Shown: piece by piece, positions 18,202 through 27,080 of the stretch
Numbering within the stretch: the stretch's first letter is position 1
Layout of the letters: every line of letters begins with the position of its first letter
From: Pelagibacteraceae bacterium AG-426-P20
GTDB taxonomy: Bacteria > Pseudomonadota > Alphaproteobacteria > Pelagibacterales > Pelagibacteraceae
Assembly (NCBI GenBank): GCA_003210015.1
Contig: QCNX01000005.1
Span: 1-41,019 of the forward strand
Reading direction: 5' to 3'
Length of the DNA stretch: 41,019 bases
The notes under the pieces: model-generated
Seen by the model: only the letters and a program-made list of their open reading frames with translations
Told to the model about the DNA's origin: nothing
Databases searched by the model: none
Position numbers and translations under genes: made by a program

Positions 18202-20113
18202 GCCATGGAATGGTTTTATCTATTATTTTTCTTAGAGTTATATCAAATAAAAGACCAAGCATTCCCATAATAAAAATTGTTATCCAAATTACTTCGTATT
18301 GAAAATATTTCTTAGCAACGTTTTCAACAAATCCTATACCAGTAGTTCCTGCTAAAAATTCTGCTGCAACCAATGTTCCCCAACACATACCAACTGCTAC
18401 TCTTATTCCAGTTAAAATTTCTGGCAATGAGTTTGGGAAAATTACATATCTAAGAATTTGTTTTTTAGATGCACCTAAAGAATGAGCAGCATGAATTTTC
18501 GAAAGCTGTGTTCCTGAAGCCCCAGCTCTTGCTGAAATTATCATGATTGATAATGAAACCATAAATAAAAGAAACACTTTTCCAGTGTTATCTATACCTA
18601 ATACTGAAATAATTAATGGTGCCCAAGCTAAAGGAGGAACGGGTCTATAAAGTTCAATCAAAGGATCAAAAAAACCTTTGGCAAACCTGTTTAATCCCAT
18701 AAATAATCCCAAAGGCACACCTATAATTATTCCAAAAACCAATCCTAAGAAAACTCTCATAAACGAGTCCCATATATGTCCGTACGGGACTGGCACTTTT
18801 AATAATTTAAAATCACCTGTTACAATTTTTAAAACTGAACCTTTAAAGTTTTGTTTCACAACACCATCTTTTGTGTGAACAGGGTATTCACCTGGTAAAA
18901 TGTCAGCAATCCAATCAGGTAAAATAAAACCAATTACATTACTTAGATCAACCATTTGTATCCATAAAAGTGGAATATCTTTATAACCAACACTAGGTTT
19001 TGACATTAGTATAAATTTATTAAAAGTATCAGATGGTTTTGGAAGCCATCTTCCAGAGCCTTGTTCAGAACAGCTTGGTCCACTTGCAACTATTGTTCCA
19101 GCTGGGAATAATAGAATATCAATGAGTCTCAAACCCCCTTGAGCTCGAATTTGGGCATTATCAAATTTGACAATAGCATTTTGCATTTTATCTAATGCAT
19201 TAGGAGGATAGATACTTGCGAACTCTATTCTTCTAGCAATTTTAACAATATTTTTAGCATATGTAGAAGCAACTTCTTCACTATCATCTAAGTCTTTTCT
19301 ATAAGCTTTTATTTCATCTTTGATTTCTTTAATCTTACTTTTAAATTGAGGGTTATGGTTTCGTAATTTAAAAAATTCATCACTTATTAAATTTAATTCT
19401 TGTGCTGCAGTATGAAATTTTAAACCTTTATCAGTTGCCGGTATCAAGGGTACTTCTATAGTATTCTCAATACTTCCTGAACCAGCATCTATTTTTGTAA
19501 TTCCCCAACCACCTTCCTCGCTTACTGCTTTTAGTCTGTCATTTAATTCTTGCTCAGTTTCAAATGGATAATCAGGTTTTTGAAAATTCTCAGTTAAAAG
19601 ATTAATTTTACCTGTGATTTCTCTTATTTTTTGTTTTGTATCATTTTCAAGTAAATCTTCGTTAGTTAATAATGGTATTAATTGATTGGTTTTATTAATA
19701 AAACTAACAAGAATAGTTTTTTGTTGGTCATTGAGTTCTGCAGAGCTTTGTATTTCATTTAAAATTAGAGCTAGATTCTTATTTTCTTGTTTAATTTGTG
19801 AAGTACTCTTTAACTCTCTTTCTTCTATTGGAAATTGGTATTTCAATCCTAATAATGAATCATTTACTTTACCTACTTGACAAAGTTCATTAGCAGATTT
19901 CGGATAAAATCCTTTTGCAATATCCCAAGAATAATAGAGCCAAATTAGAAGAAGAAAACTACTTCCAACAATTACCCAATGTGTTCCACCTAATGCTCGT
20001 TCAGGGTTTCCAAAAACTGCATCAACTTTCTCAGTTTTGATTAAACGTCTTCCATAAAGAATACAGCCAATAACAGCAAAAAAAATTAGAAAAGTAATTA
20101 TTTGAGTGAGCAT
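18188..20113 (-). CDS. tauC: Taurine/nitrate/sulfonate-type ABC transporter permease with large extracytoplasmic insertion
   Basis: 641 aa; C-terminal permease VPYGHIWDSFMRVFLGLVFGIIIGVPLGLFMG, PLAWAPLIISVLGI, AAHSLGASKKQILRYVIFPNSLPEILTGIRVAVGMCWG. Confidence 0.88.
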   Translation of the reverse strand: MLTQIITFLIFFAVIGCILYGRRLIKTEKVDAVFGNPERALGGTHWVIVGSSFLLLIWLYYSWDIAKGFYPKSANELCQVGKVNDSLLGLKYQFPIEERELKSTSQIKQENKNLALILNEIQSSAELNDQQKTILVSFINKTNQLIPLLTNEDLLENDTKQKIREITGKINLLTENFQKPDYPFETEQELNDRLKAVSEEGGWGITKIDAGSGSIENTIEVPLIPATDKGLKFHTAAQELNLISDEFFKLRNHNPQFKSKIKEIKDEIKAYRKDLDDSEEVASTYAKNIVKIARRIEFASIYPPNALDKMQNAIVKFDNAQIRAQGGLRLIDILLFPAGTIVASGPSCSEQGSGRWLPKPSDTFNKFILMSKPSVGYKDIPLLWIQMVDLSNVIGFILPDWIADILPGEYPVHTKDGVVKQNFKGSVLKIVTGDFKLLKVPVPYGHIWDSFMRVFLGLVFGIIIGVPLGLFMGLNRFAKGFFDPLIELYRPVPPLAWAPLIISVLGIDNTGKVFLLFMVSLSIMIISARAGASGTQLSKIHAAHSLGASKKQILRYVIFPNSLPEILTGIRVAVGMCWGTLVAAEFLAGTTGIGFVENVAKKYFQYEVIWITIFIMGMLGLLFDITLRKIIDKTIPWRGKG

Positions 20114-20911
20114 TTAATTTTCTTTCCCCATAATTTCTTCTTCCATATTCCAAATCATTTCTAATATTTCTTCTCGTTTTGCAGAAAAATCTTTATTCTT
20201 TTTTATTTCCCTTAAATCTTCTTTAAGCCCCATTGAAGCAAAAGGAAGATTGTATTCTTTGTGGATACGACCTGGTCGTGGAGCCATTACATATAATCTT
20301 TCACCGAGTAATAAAGCTTCCTCGACTGAGTGAGTAATCAAAATAATTGTTTTACCTGTTTCTTTCCAAATTTTTAAAACTAAAGATTGCATTTTTTCTC
20401 TTGTTAAAGCATCAAGAGCTCCTAACGGTTCATCCATTAAGATTAAATCTGGATCATTAATAAGACATCTTGCTAAGGCAACTCTTTGCTGCATTCCTCC
20501 TGACAATTGATAAGTTGGAGTATTACCAAAACCTTTTAATCCTACAATATCTAACCACTCATCAACCTTTTTAGCTGTATTAACCGGATCTTCTTTTTTC
20601 ATTCTTAAACCAAAGTTTACGTTTTCTGCTACAGTTAACCATTCAAATAAAGCTCCTTGTTGAAAAACCATACCTCTCTCAACACCTGGCCCATCAATCT
20701 CATTATTATTTAAAGAAATACTTCCAGAAGTTGGTCTGATAAAACCTGCAGTTATATTCAATAAAGTTGTTTTGCCACAACCTGATGGCCCTAGAACTGT
20801 TAAGAGTTCTCCTTTTTTAAGAGTGAAATTTACATCTTTTAATGCGTGAACTGTTTCTCCTTTAGGAGTTTTAAAAATCATATTTAGATTTTGAGAAACT
20901 AAATCACTCAT
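20114..20911 (-). CDS. tauB: Taurine/nitrate/sulfonate-type ABC transporter ATP-binding protein
   Basis: 265 aa; GPSGCGKTTLLN, LSGGMQQRVALARCLI, LILMDEPLGALDALTR. Confidence 0.92.
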   Translation of the reverse strand: MSDLVSQNLNMIFKTPKGETVHALKDVNFTLKKGELLTVLGPSGCGKTTLLNITAGFIRPTSGSISLNNNEIDGPGVERGMVFQQGALFEWLTVAENVNFGLRMKKEDPVNTAKKVDEWLDIVGLKGFGNTPTYQLSGGMQQRVALARCLINDPDLILMDEPLGALDALTREKMQSLVLKIWKETGKTIILITHSVEEALLLGERLYVMAPRPGRIHKEYNLPFASMGLKEDLREIKKNKDFSAKREEILEMIWNMEEEIMGKEN

Positions 20912-20944
20912 AAATAATTTTTATTTTTAAAATTTTGTTAAAAA

Positions 20945-20977
20945 AATAGGCACCAATTTATTCAATTGGCGCCTATT
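20945..20977 (-). terminator. Stem-loop between SBP and ATPase genes
   Basis: 13-bp stem on - strand RNA AATAGGCGCCAAT...ATTGGUGCCUAUU with one G-U pair (A/C mismatch on + strand), followed by a U tract. Confidence 0.85.
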
Positions 20978-20998
20978 AAATTTTCTTTCTCTATAAAA

Positions 20999-21940
20999 TT
21001 ATAGAGGTAAGAAACTAGTGTCTACGTTTCCTCTTGGTGTTCCCATTCCTTTTAAGAATGCATCAAGATTTCCTTTAGTCATAGATTGTTTAGTCTCTTC
21101 TGGCGTTAAGAATTTGAAACCACTTAAAGTTTCTTTCATATCTGCAACTTTCATTTCAGATGCTTTAGCCATAACTTTCATGTTACTTTTACCAGCTTTG
21201 TATCTAGCATTAGCTTCATGAGTTACTTCTATGAAAGTTCTAAGCATTCCAGGATTTTCCTTCATGAACTTCGTAGTTACTGAAGTGATATCAATTCCTA
21301 GTATACCTGCTGCTCTAGCTTCATCGACTGTAAGTAATCTTGATCCTACAGCAGTAGCTGCTTTAATTGAGTTACCTCCAAATAAACATGCCATTACAAC
21401 ATCACCACTAACTAATGCAGCAGCTCCTTCTTCAGGATCCATTTGAATGATATCCATTTTTTTTCTGTCAGCTCCAACAACTTTCATACTTTCATCGAAA
21501 ACATACTCAGCCATTGTTCCTAATGGAACAGCAACCTTTTTACCCTCTAATTCAGTAGCGTTTGCTTTTGTAATCCCAGAAGCATTAGAAGTAACACAAG
21601 TAGTTCCTCCCATTCCGTATTCCATAGCAATATCAACTAATTTAATTGGCGCTTTAGATTTTACCGCATTGATAAATGGTACTAATCCTTGCGAGTAAGA
21701 AATATCAATGTCTCCCGCTAACATTGCGTCAGTCATTGCTCCACCGTTAGTAAAGTTTGTCCATTTAACTGGAACTCCAAGAGCTTTTGCAAATGCTTTT
21801 TTTTGCATATCCTCTAGATTAGGACTTGGCCATTCTAAAAAGTACGCAACTCTAACTTCATTCGCAGCTGAATTTGCAACTGAAACAGACAAGTTAAGAG
21901 CTACGATTGCTCCTAGAATAAAACTAATTATTTTTTTCAT
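20999..21940 (-). CDS. tauA: Taurine/sulfonate-type ABC transporter substrate-binding protein
   Basis: 313 aa; signal peptide, EVRVAYFLEWPSPN, DAMLAGDIDISYSQGLVPFINAV, LEGKKVAVPLGTMAEYVFDESMK. Confidence 0.85.
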   Translation of the reverse strand: MKKIISFILGAIVALNLSVSVANSAANEVRVAYFLEWPSPNLEDMQKKAFAKALGVPVKWTNFTNGGAMTDAMLAGDIDISYSQGLVPFINAVKSKAPIKLVDIAMEYGMGGTTCVTSNASGITKANATELEGKKVAVPLGTMAEYVFDESMKVVGADRKKMDIIQMDPEEGAAALVSGDVVMACLFGGNSIKAATAVGSRLLTVDEARAAGILGIDITSVTTKFMKENPGMLRTFIEVTHEANARYKAGKSNMKVMAKASEMKVADMKETLSGFKFLTPEETKQSMTKGNLDAFLKGMGTPRGNVDTSFLPL

Positions 21941-22040
21941 TTTTATCCTCTCATTAATTTAATTAAATTAGCGGTATTAAAATTCAATTTTAGAGAGATG
22001 TAAAACAAAATAATTGATACAATCAAAAGTTGTATTGTCA

Positions 22041-22057
22041 TTTAGACTAATTCTAAA
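22041..22057 (-). promoter_or_regulatory. Candidate operator, site C: TTTAGA-N5-TCTAAA
   Basis: TTTAGACTAATTCTAAA in the divergent region between tauA-like and aminotransferase genes. Confidence 0.55.
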
Positions 22058-22127
22058 GACAAAATAGTTCTAGCAAACCTATAAATTTAGTCTAAGAATT
22101 TTATAAATTAACTTAAAAAAATAATTT

Positions 22128-23474
22128 ATGAGCTCAGAAAATAGAACTTCAGTACCCAATTCATTGAATGAACATTGGATGCCTTTTACGTCTAATAAAG
22201 ATTTTAAACAAAATCCAAGATTAATTACGGAAGCAAAAGGTGTATATTTAAAAACTCATCATGGTAAAACCCAAATTGATGCTAGCTCTGGATTATTTTG
22301 CAATCCTTTAGGACATGGTAGAAAAGAAATTACAGAAGCTGTTACAAAACAATTAGAAACTTTAGATTATGCTCAACCATTTCAACAAGGTTTTGGTGGT
22401 TCATTTGAACTAGCTACTAAAATTTCAAAACATACTCCGGGTGATTTAAATAAAATTTTTTATACAATTTGTGGCTCAACTGCTGTTGAAACAGCTTTAA
22501 AAATTGCCATCGCTTACCACAGATCTAAAGGTAAAGCTGAAAGATTTAGATTTGTCGGAAGAGAGCGAGGTTATCATGGTATGAATATTGGATGTATTTC
22601 AGTTGGTGGTATGATTAACAATGTAAAAACTTTTGCAAGTGTTTTAATGCCAGGTGTACAGCATATGAGACACACACATTTACCAGAACATAAATTTGTG
22701 AGTGGCCAACCTGAAACAGGTGGGGATTTAGCAAATGATTTAGAAAGAATAGCAACTAATTTTGGTCCAGAAAATATTGCAGCATGCATAGTTGAACCAA
22801 TTGCTGGATCAACAGGAACATTAGTCCCTCCAAAAGGTTATTTACAAAAATTGAGAGAAATTTGTGATAAACATGGGATACTTTTGATTTTTGATGAAGT
22901 TATAACAGGATGGGGAAGAACAGGATCTTCTTTTGCAAGTATTGAATATGGAGTTACACCAGACATTATGACAATGGCAAAAGCTACTACGAATGGTGTA
23001 GTGCCAATGGGTGTTGTTGCATGTAAAGATGAAATTTATGACTCAGTAATGGACGCATCACCAATGGGATCAGTTGAATTATTTCATGGATATACTTATT
23101 CAGGAATTCCAGTTGCTGTTGCAGCAGCATTGGCGGTTCAAGATATTTTTGAAAAAGATGATATTTTTAATAGAGCAAAAAATTTAGCTCCATATTTTCA
23201 AAAGGGATTATTTTCTCTTCAAGACTTAGAGTCAGTAGATAATATTAGAGGTTATGGAATGATGGGTGGAATAGATATGAAATTAAATACTAAACCTGGA
23301 AAAGCTGGTTATGAATGTTTTAAAGCTTGCTATGAAGCTGGTGTTAACTTTAAAGCAACAGGAGATTGTTTAATCATTGCACCTCAATTTATATGTGAAG
23401 AAAAACACATTGATGAGATTATTGATAAGCTAAGAACAGGTATCACTAACTATCAAAAAAATCAAAAGAACTAG
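22128..23474 (+). CDS. Class III omega-amino acid:pyruvate aminotransferase (taurine- or beta-alanine-pyruvate type)
   Basis: 448 aa; LNEHWMPFTSNKDFK, IDASSGLFCNPLGHGRKEI, GSTAVETALKIA, LIFDEVITGWGRTGSSFA, MTMAKATTNGVVPMG. Confidence 0.9.
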   Translation: MSSENRTSVPNSLNEHWMPFTSNKDFKQNPRLITEAKGVYLKTHHGKTQIDASSGLFCNPLGHGRKEITEAVTKQLETLDYAQPFQQGFGGSFELATKISKHTPGDLNKIFYTICGSTAVETALKIAIAYHRSKGKAERFRFVGRERGYHGMNIGCISVGGMINNVKTFASVLMPGVQHMRHTHLPEHKFVSGQPETGGDLANDLERIATNFGPENIAACIVEPIAGSTGTLVPPKGYLQKLREICDKHGILLIFDEVITGWGRTGSSFASIEYGVTPDIMTMAKATTNGVVPMGVVACKDEIYDSVMDASPMGSVELFHGYTYSGIPVAVAAALAVQDIFEKDDIFNRAKNLAPYFQKGLFSLQDLESVDNIRGYGMMGGIDMKLNTKPGKAGYECFKACYEAGVNFKATGDCLIIAPQFICEEKHIDEIIDKLRTGITNYQKNQKN

Positions 23475-23512
23475 TTAGCTTAAAATTTATAAATTAAATA
23501 TATAGAACAACA

Positions 23513-24631
23513 ATGCGGATAGGCGTACCTAAAGAAATCAAACCACAAGAAAATAGAATTGGTTTAACTCCAGAAAGTGTAAAAACTTTAGTGTCCGAAG
23601 GTCATGAAGTTTTAGTTGAAAATAATGGTGGCTTTGAAGCTGGTTTTGAAAATGATCAATATACAAAAGCTGGTGCAAAGATTGTAGATAAAGCATCTGA
23701 TATATTTAACGATGCTGAAATAATTGTTAAAGTTAAAGAGCCTCAAAAAGTTGAAGTAGATATGATTAGAGAAAATCAAATCGTTTATACCTATCTTCAT
23801 TTAGCTGCTGCAAAAGGACTTACTGAAGGATTGATAAAATCAAAAAGTATCAATATTGCTTATGAAACAGTAACAGATGATAACGGTAGACTTCCTTTAC
23901 TTGCACCTATGAGTGCTGTTGCCGGTCGAATGTCAGTTCAAGCGGGCGCACATTGTTTAGAAAAAAATCAAAAAGGCAGAGGAGTGTTATTAGGGGGAGC
24001 GCCAGGAGGTGAACCAGCAAACGTATTAATTCTTGGAGGCGGTGTTGTAGGAGAAAACGCTGCAATTATAGCAACTGGTATGAGAGCTAAAGTTCATGTT
24101 GTTGATAAATCTGAAGAGAGATTAAAGCAATTAGTAGAAATGTTTGGAGATAAAATTATCCCTGAGCAAAGTGATAAAATAGATTTAAACAAGCTAGTAG
24201 CAGAAGCAGATTTATTGGTTGGTGGAGTGTTAATCCCAGGAGCTGAAGCACCAAAATTAGTAACTAAAGATATGTTAAAACTAATGAAAAGAGGCTCAGT
24301 CATTGTTGATGTTGCAATAGATCAAGGGGGATGTGTTGAAACAAGTAAACCAACAACTCACGGAGATCCAACATATATAGTAGATGACGTTGTTCATTAT
24401 TGTGTAGCGAACATGCCCGGCGGAGTTCCAAGAACTTCTACTTTTGCATTAAATCAAGCAACTCTTCCTTATTTAGTAAAACTTGCAAACAAAGGTTATC
24501 AAAAAGCCTTAGGTGAGGATAAAAACTTTTTAGCAGGATTAAATGTTTATAAAGGACATGTGACTTATAAAGCGGTTGCAGATGTGTTTGGACATCAATA
24601 TGTTGACCCAGGAGAAGCAATCAAAAATTAA
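23513..24631 (+). CDS. ald: Alanine dehydrogenase
   Basis: 372 aa; MRIGVPKEIKPQENRIGLTPESV, VKVKEPQ, LAPMSAVAGRMSVQAGAHCLE, HYCVANMPGGVPRTST. Confidence 0.95.
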   Translation: MRIGVPKEIKPQENRIGLTPESVKTLVSEGHEVLVENNGGFEAGFENDQYTKAGAKIVDKASDIFNDAEIIVKVKEPQKVEVDMIRENQIVYTYLHLAAAKGLTEGLIKSKSINIAYETVTDDNGRLPLLAPMSAVAGRMSVQAGAHCLEKNQKGRGVLLGGAPGGEPANVLILGGGVVGENAAIIATGMRAKVHVVDKSEERLKQLVEMFGDKIIPEQSDKIDLNKLVAEADLLVGGVLIPGAEAPKLVTKDMLKLMKRGSVIVDVAIDQGGCVETSKPTTHGDPTYIVDDVVHYCVANMPGGVPRTSTFALNQATLPYLVKLANKGYQKALGEDKNFLAGLNVYKGHVTYKAVADVFGHQYVDPGEAIKN

Positions 24632-24635
24632 TTAA

Positions 24636-27080
24636 ATGGAAAAGAAACTACCAGATAGCACAAAAGTTGTTGTTATTGGTGGTGGTGTAGTAGGCTGTTC
24701 GGTTGCTTATCATTTAGCAAAATTTGGTTGGAAAGATACAATCCTTTTAGAAAGAGATCAATTAACATCAGGAACAACTTGGCATGCTGCAGGACTTGTA
24801 AGTCAATTAGGTCCCTCTGCAGCAATAACTAAAATAAGAAAATATACTTTAGATCTATATAAAGAACTTGAAAAAAAAGTAGACCATTCAGCTGGATTAA
24901 GATTAAACGGTGCTCTTTCAATAGCTGAAACTAAAGGCAGATGGCAAGAACTACAAAGGCAAGCAACAACAGCACAACTTTATGATGTTGATGTAAAAAT
25001 TTTAGATAAAGATCAGATTAAAAAAGAATATCCAATTGTAAATACTGATGATGTAATAGGTGGAATTTTAATGCCAGGAGATGGTGCAGCTGATCCTTCA
25101 GGAGTGACACATATGTTAGCTAAAGCTGCAAGACAAGAAGGAGCAAAAATATTTGAAAAATCTCCTGTTGAGGAAATCATAACAAAAAATGGAAAAATTT
25201 CTGGTGTAAAAGTTAATGGTCAAAAAATAGATTGTGAATATATTGTTTTAGCATCTGGTATGTGGTCAAGACAAATAGGGGAAAAAGTAGGAGTAAGTAT
25301 TCCACTTTATCCTGCAGAACATTTTTATATTATTACTGAACCAATAGAAAACCTCTCAAAAACTTTACCAACTATTAGAGACTTTGATAACCGAACTTAT
25401 ATTAAAGAAGATGCTGGTAAAATATTAGTTGGTATTTTTGAAGGAAATTCAATTCCTGCTTGGGATAAAACAAACAAAGTTCCAGAAGACTTTTCTTTTG
25501 GTGAATTTCAAGAAAATTTTGAACATTTCGAACCTTATTTGGCATCTGCAATTAAAAGATTTCCAGTTTTAGAAACAGCAGGCATTAGAAAATTTTTTTC
25601 AGGACCAGAGTCTTTTACTCCAGATACAAATACTTTATTAGGAGAAGTGCCAGAGGTTAAAAACTTTTTTGTTTGCTGTGGATTAAATAGTATTGGCATA
25701 GGAAGTGGAGGAGGTGTTGGAAAAGTTACAGCAGAATGGTTGATGACTGGTCATATAAATGAAGATATTTTCAGTTATGACATAAAAAGATTTCAAAAAT
25801 TTCACTCAGAGTTAGGATTTATTAAGAAAAGAATTACAGAGTCGTTGGGTGATTTATATGGAATGCACTGGCCGTTTAAACAACATAAAACCTCTAGAAA
25901 CATCAAAACTCTTCCACATCATGAAAATTTAAAAAGCTTCGGAGCTTGTTTTGGCGTTTCAGGCGGATATGAAAGACCTATGTGGTTTGCTTTAGATGGA
26001 GAAAAAGCCGAATATGAATACAGCTATAATTATCAAAGTTGGTACCCTTCAGCAGAGTATGAAACTAACAATACTATTAAAAATGTTGGTTTATTTGACC
26101 TTACACCATTTTCTAAGTTTGAAATTAAATCAGACAAAGCTCACCAAGAACTACAGAAGATATGTACTGCTAATATCAAAAATGAAACTGGTAAATGTGT
26201 TTATACTCACATGCTTAATACTGACGGTGGAATAGAAACTGATCTAACAGTTGTTTGTGTTGATAATAACCATTTTAGAATAATAAGTTCCGCTGCAACA
26301 AGAGAAAGAGATAAATTTCATATTAAAAAACATCTTTCAAAGGATATTGAATTAAAAGATATTACAGATGATTTATGTGTATTTGGATTATTTGGTCCAA
26401 AAAGCAGAGATTTAATGAAGGCAATATCAAAAGATAATTTTGATAATGATGATTTTAAATTCGGCAGAGCAAAATATATCACAATTGAAGGTGTGAAGAT
26501 TTGGGCTCAAAGATTATCCTATGTGGGTGAATTAGGTTACGAATTATATGTTGAATTTAAAGATGCTAAAAAAATTTATGAACTAATTATTAATAAAGGT
26601 AAAAATTATAATCTTTCAAATTGTGGAATGCATGCAATGGATATTATGCGAATGGAAAGTGGATTTTTACATTGGGGTCATGATATTTCTCCTGAGGAAA
26701 ACCAATATCAAGCTGGATTGTCTTTTACCATCAGCAAAAAAAAAGATGTAGATTTTATAGGAAAAAAAGCAATAGAAAAAATTAAACAAGAAAAGATAAA
26801 AACTAGATTTGCCATGTTTACTCTTAAAGAAAGTGAACCAGGAAAGCCTTTATTGCTACATGACGAGCCTATTTATATTGATGATAAAATAATAGGAAGA
26901 TCAACGTCAGGGAACTACTCATTCAATTTCAAAAAGAATTTGGTATTTGGTTATATTAAAAATGATTTATCCAATGATGAGCTGCAATCTAAAAATTTAT
27001 TCATTGAAGTGGAAAAAAAGAAATATCCAATATCAATTCAATTAGGTGCCCTAAAACGAACAGACTATAAAAATTTATAA
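24636..27080 (+). CDS. FAD-dependent oxidase with GcvT-like C-terminus (dimethylglycine/sarcosine dehydrogenase-like)
   Basis: 814 aa; VVVIGGGVVGCSVAYHLAKFGW, TSGTTWHAAGLVSQL, C-terminal GcvT-like WAQRLSYVGELGYELYV and MRMESGFLHWGHD. Confidence 0.92.
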   Translation: MEKKLPDSTKVVVIGGGVVGCSVAYHLAKFGWKDTILLERDQLTSGTTWHAAGLVSQLGPSAAITKIRKYTLDLYKELEKKVDHSAGLRLNGALSIAETKGRWQELQRQATTAQLYDVDVKILDKDQIKKEYPIVNTDDVIGGILMPGDGAADPSGVTHMLAKAARQEGAKIFEKSPVEEIITKNGKISGVKVNGQKIDCEYIVLASGMWSRQIGEKVGVSIPLYPAEHFYIITEPIENLSKTLPTIRDFDNRTYIKEDAGKILVGIFEGNSIPAWDKTNKVPEDFSFGEFQENFEHFEPYLASAIKRFPVLETAGIRKFFSGPESFTPDTNTLLGEVPEVKNFFVCCGLNSIGIGSGGGVGKVTAEWLMTGHINEDIFSYDIKRFQKFHSELGFIKKRITESLGDLYGMHWPFKQHKTSRNIKTLPHHENLKSFGACFGVSGGYERPMWFALDGEKAEYEYSYNYQSWYPSAEYETNNTIKNVGLFDLTPFSKFEIKSDKAHQELQKICTANIKNETGKCVYTHMLNTDGGIETDLTVVCVDNNHFRIISSAATRERDKFHIKKHLSKDIELKDITDDLCVFGLFGPKSRDLMKAISKDNFDNDDFKFGRAKYITIEGVKIWAQRLSYVGELGYELYVEFKDAKKIYELIINKGKNYNLSNCGMHAMDIMRMESGFLHWGHDISPEENQYQAGLSFTISKKKDVDFIGKKAIEKIKQEKIKTRFAMFTLKESEPGKPLLLHDEPIYIDDKIIGRSTSGNYSFNFKKNLVFGYIKNDLSNDELQSKNLFIEVEKKKYPISIQLGALKRTDYKNL

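Noticed and set aside
21018-21962. Four + strand ORFs antisense to tauA (21018, 21231, 21447, 21708)
   Set aside because: Antisense shadows of a well-supported SBP gene caused by codon bias; no domain motifs.
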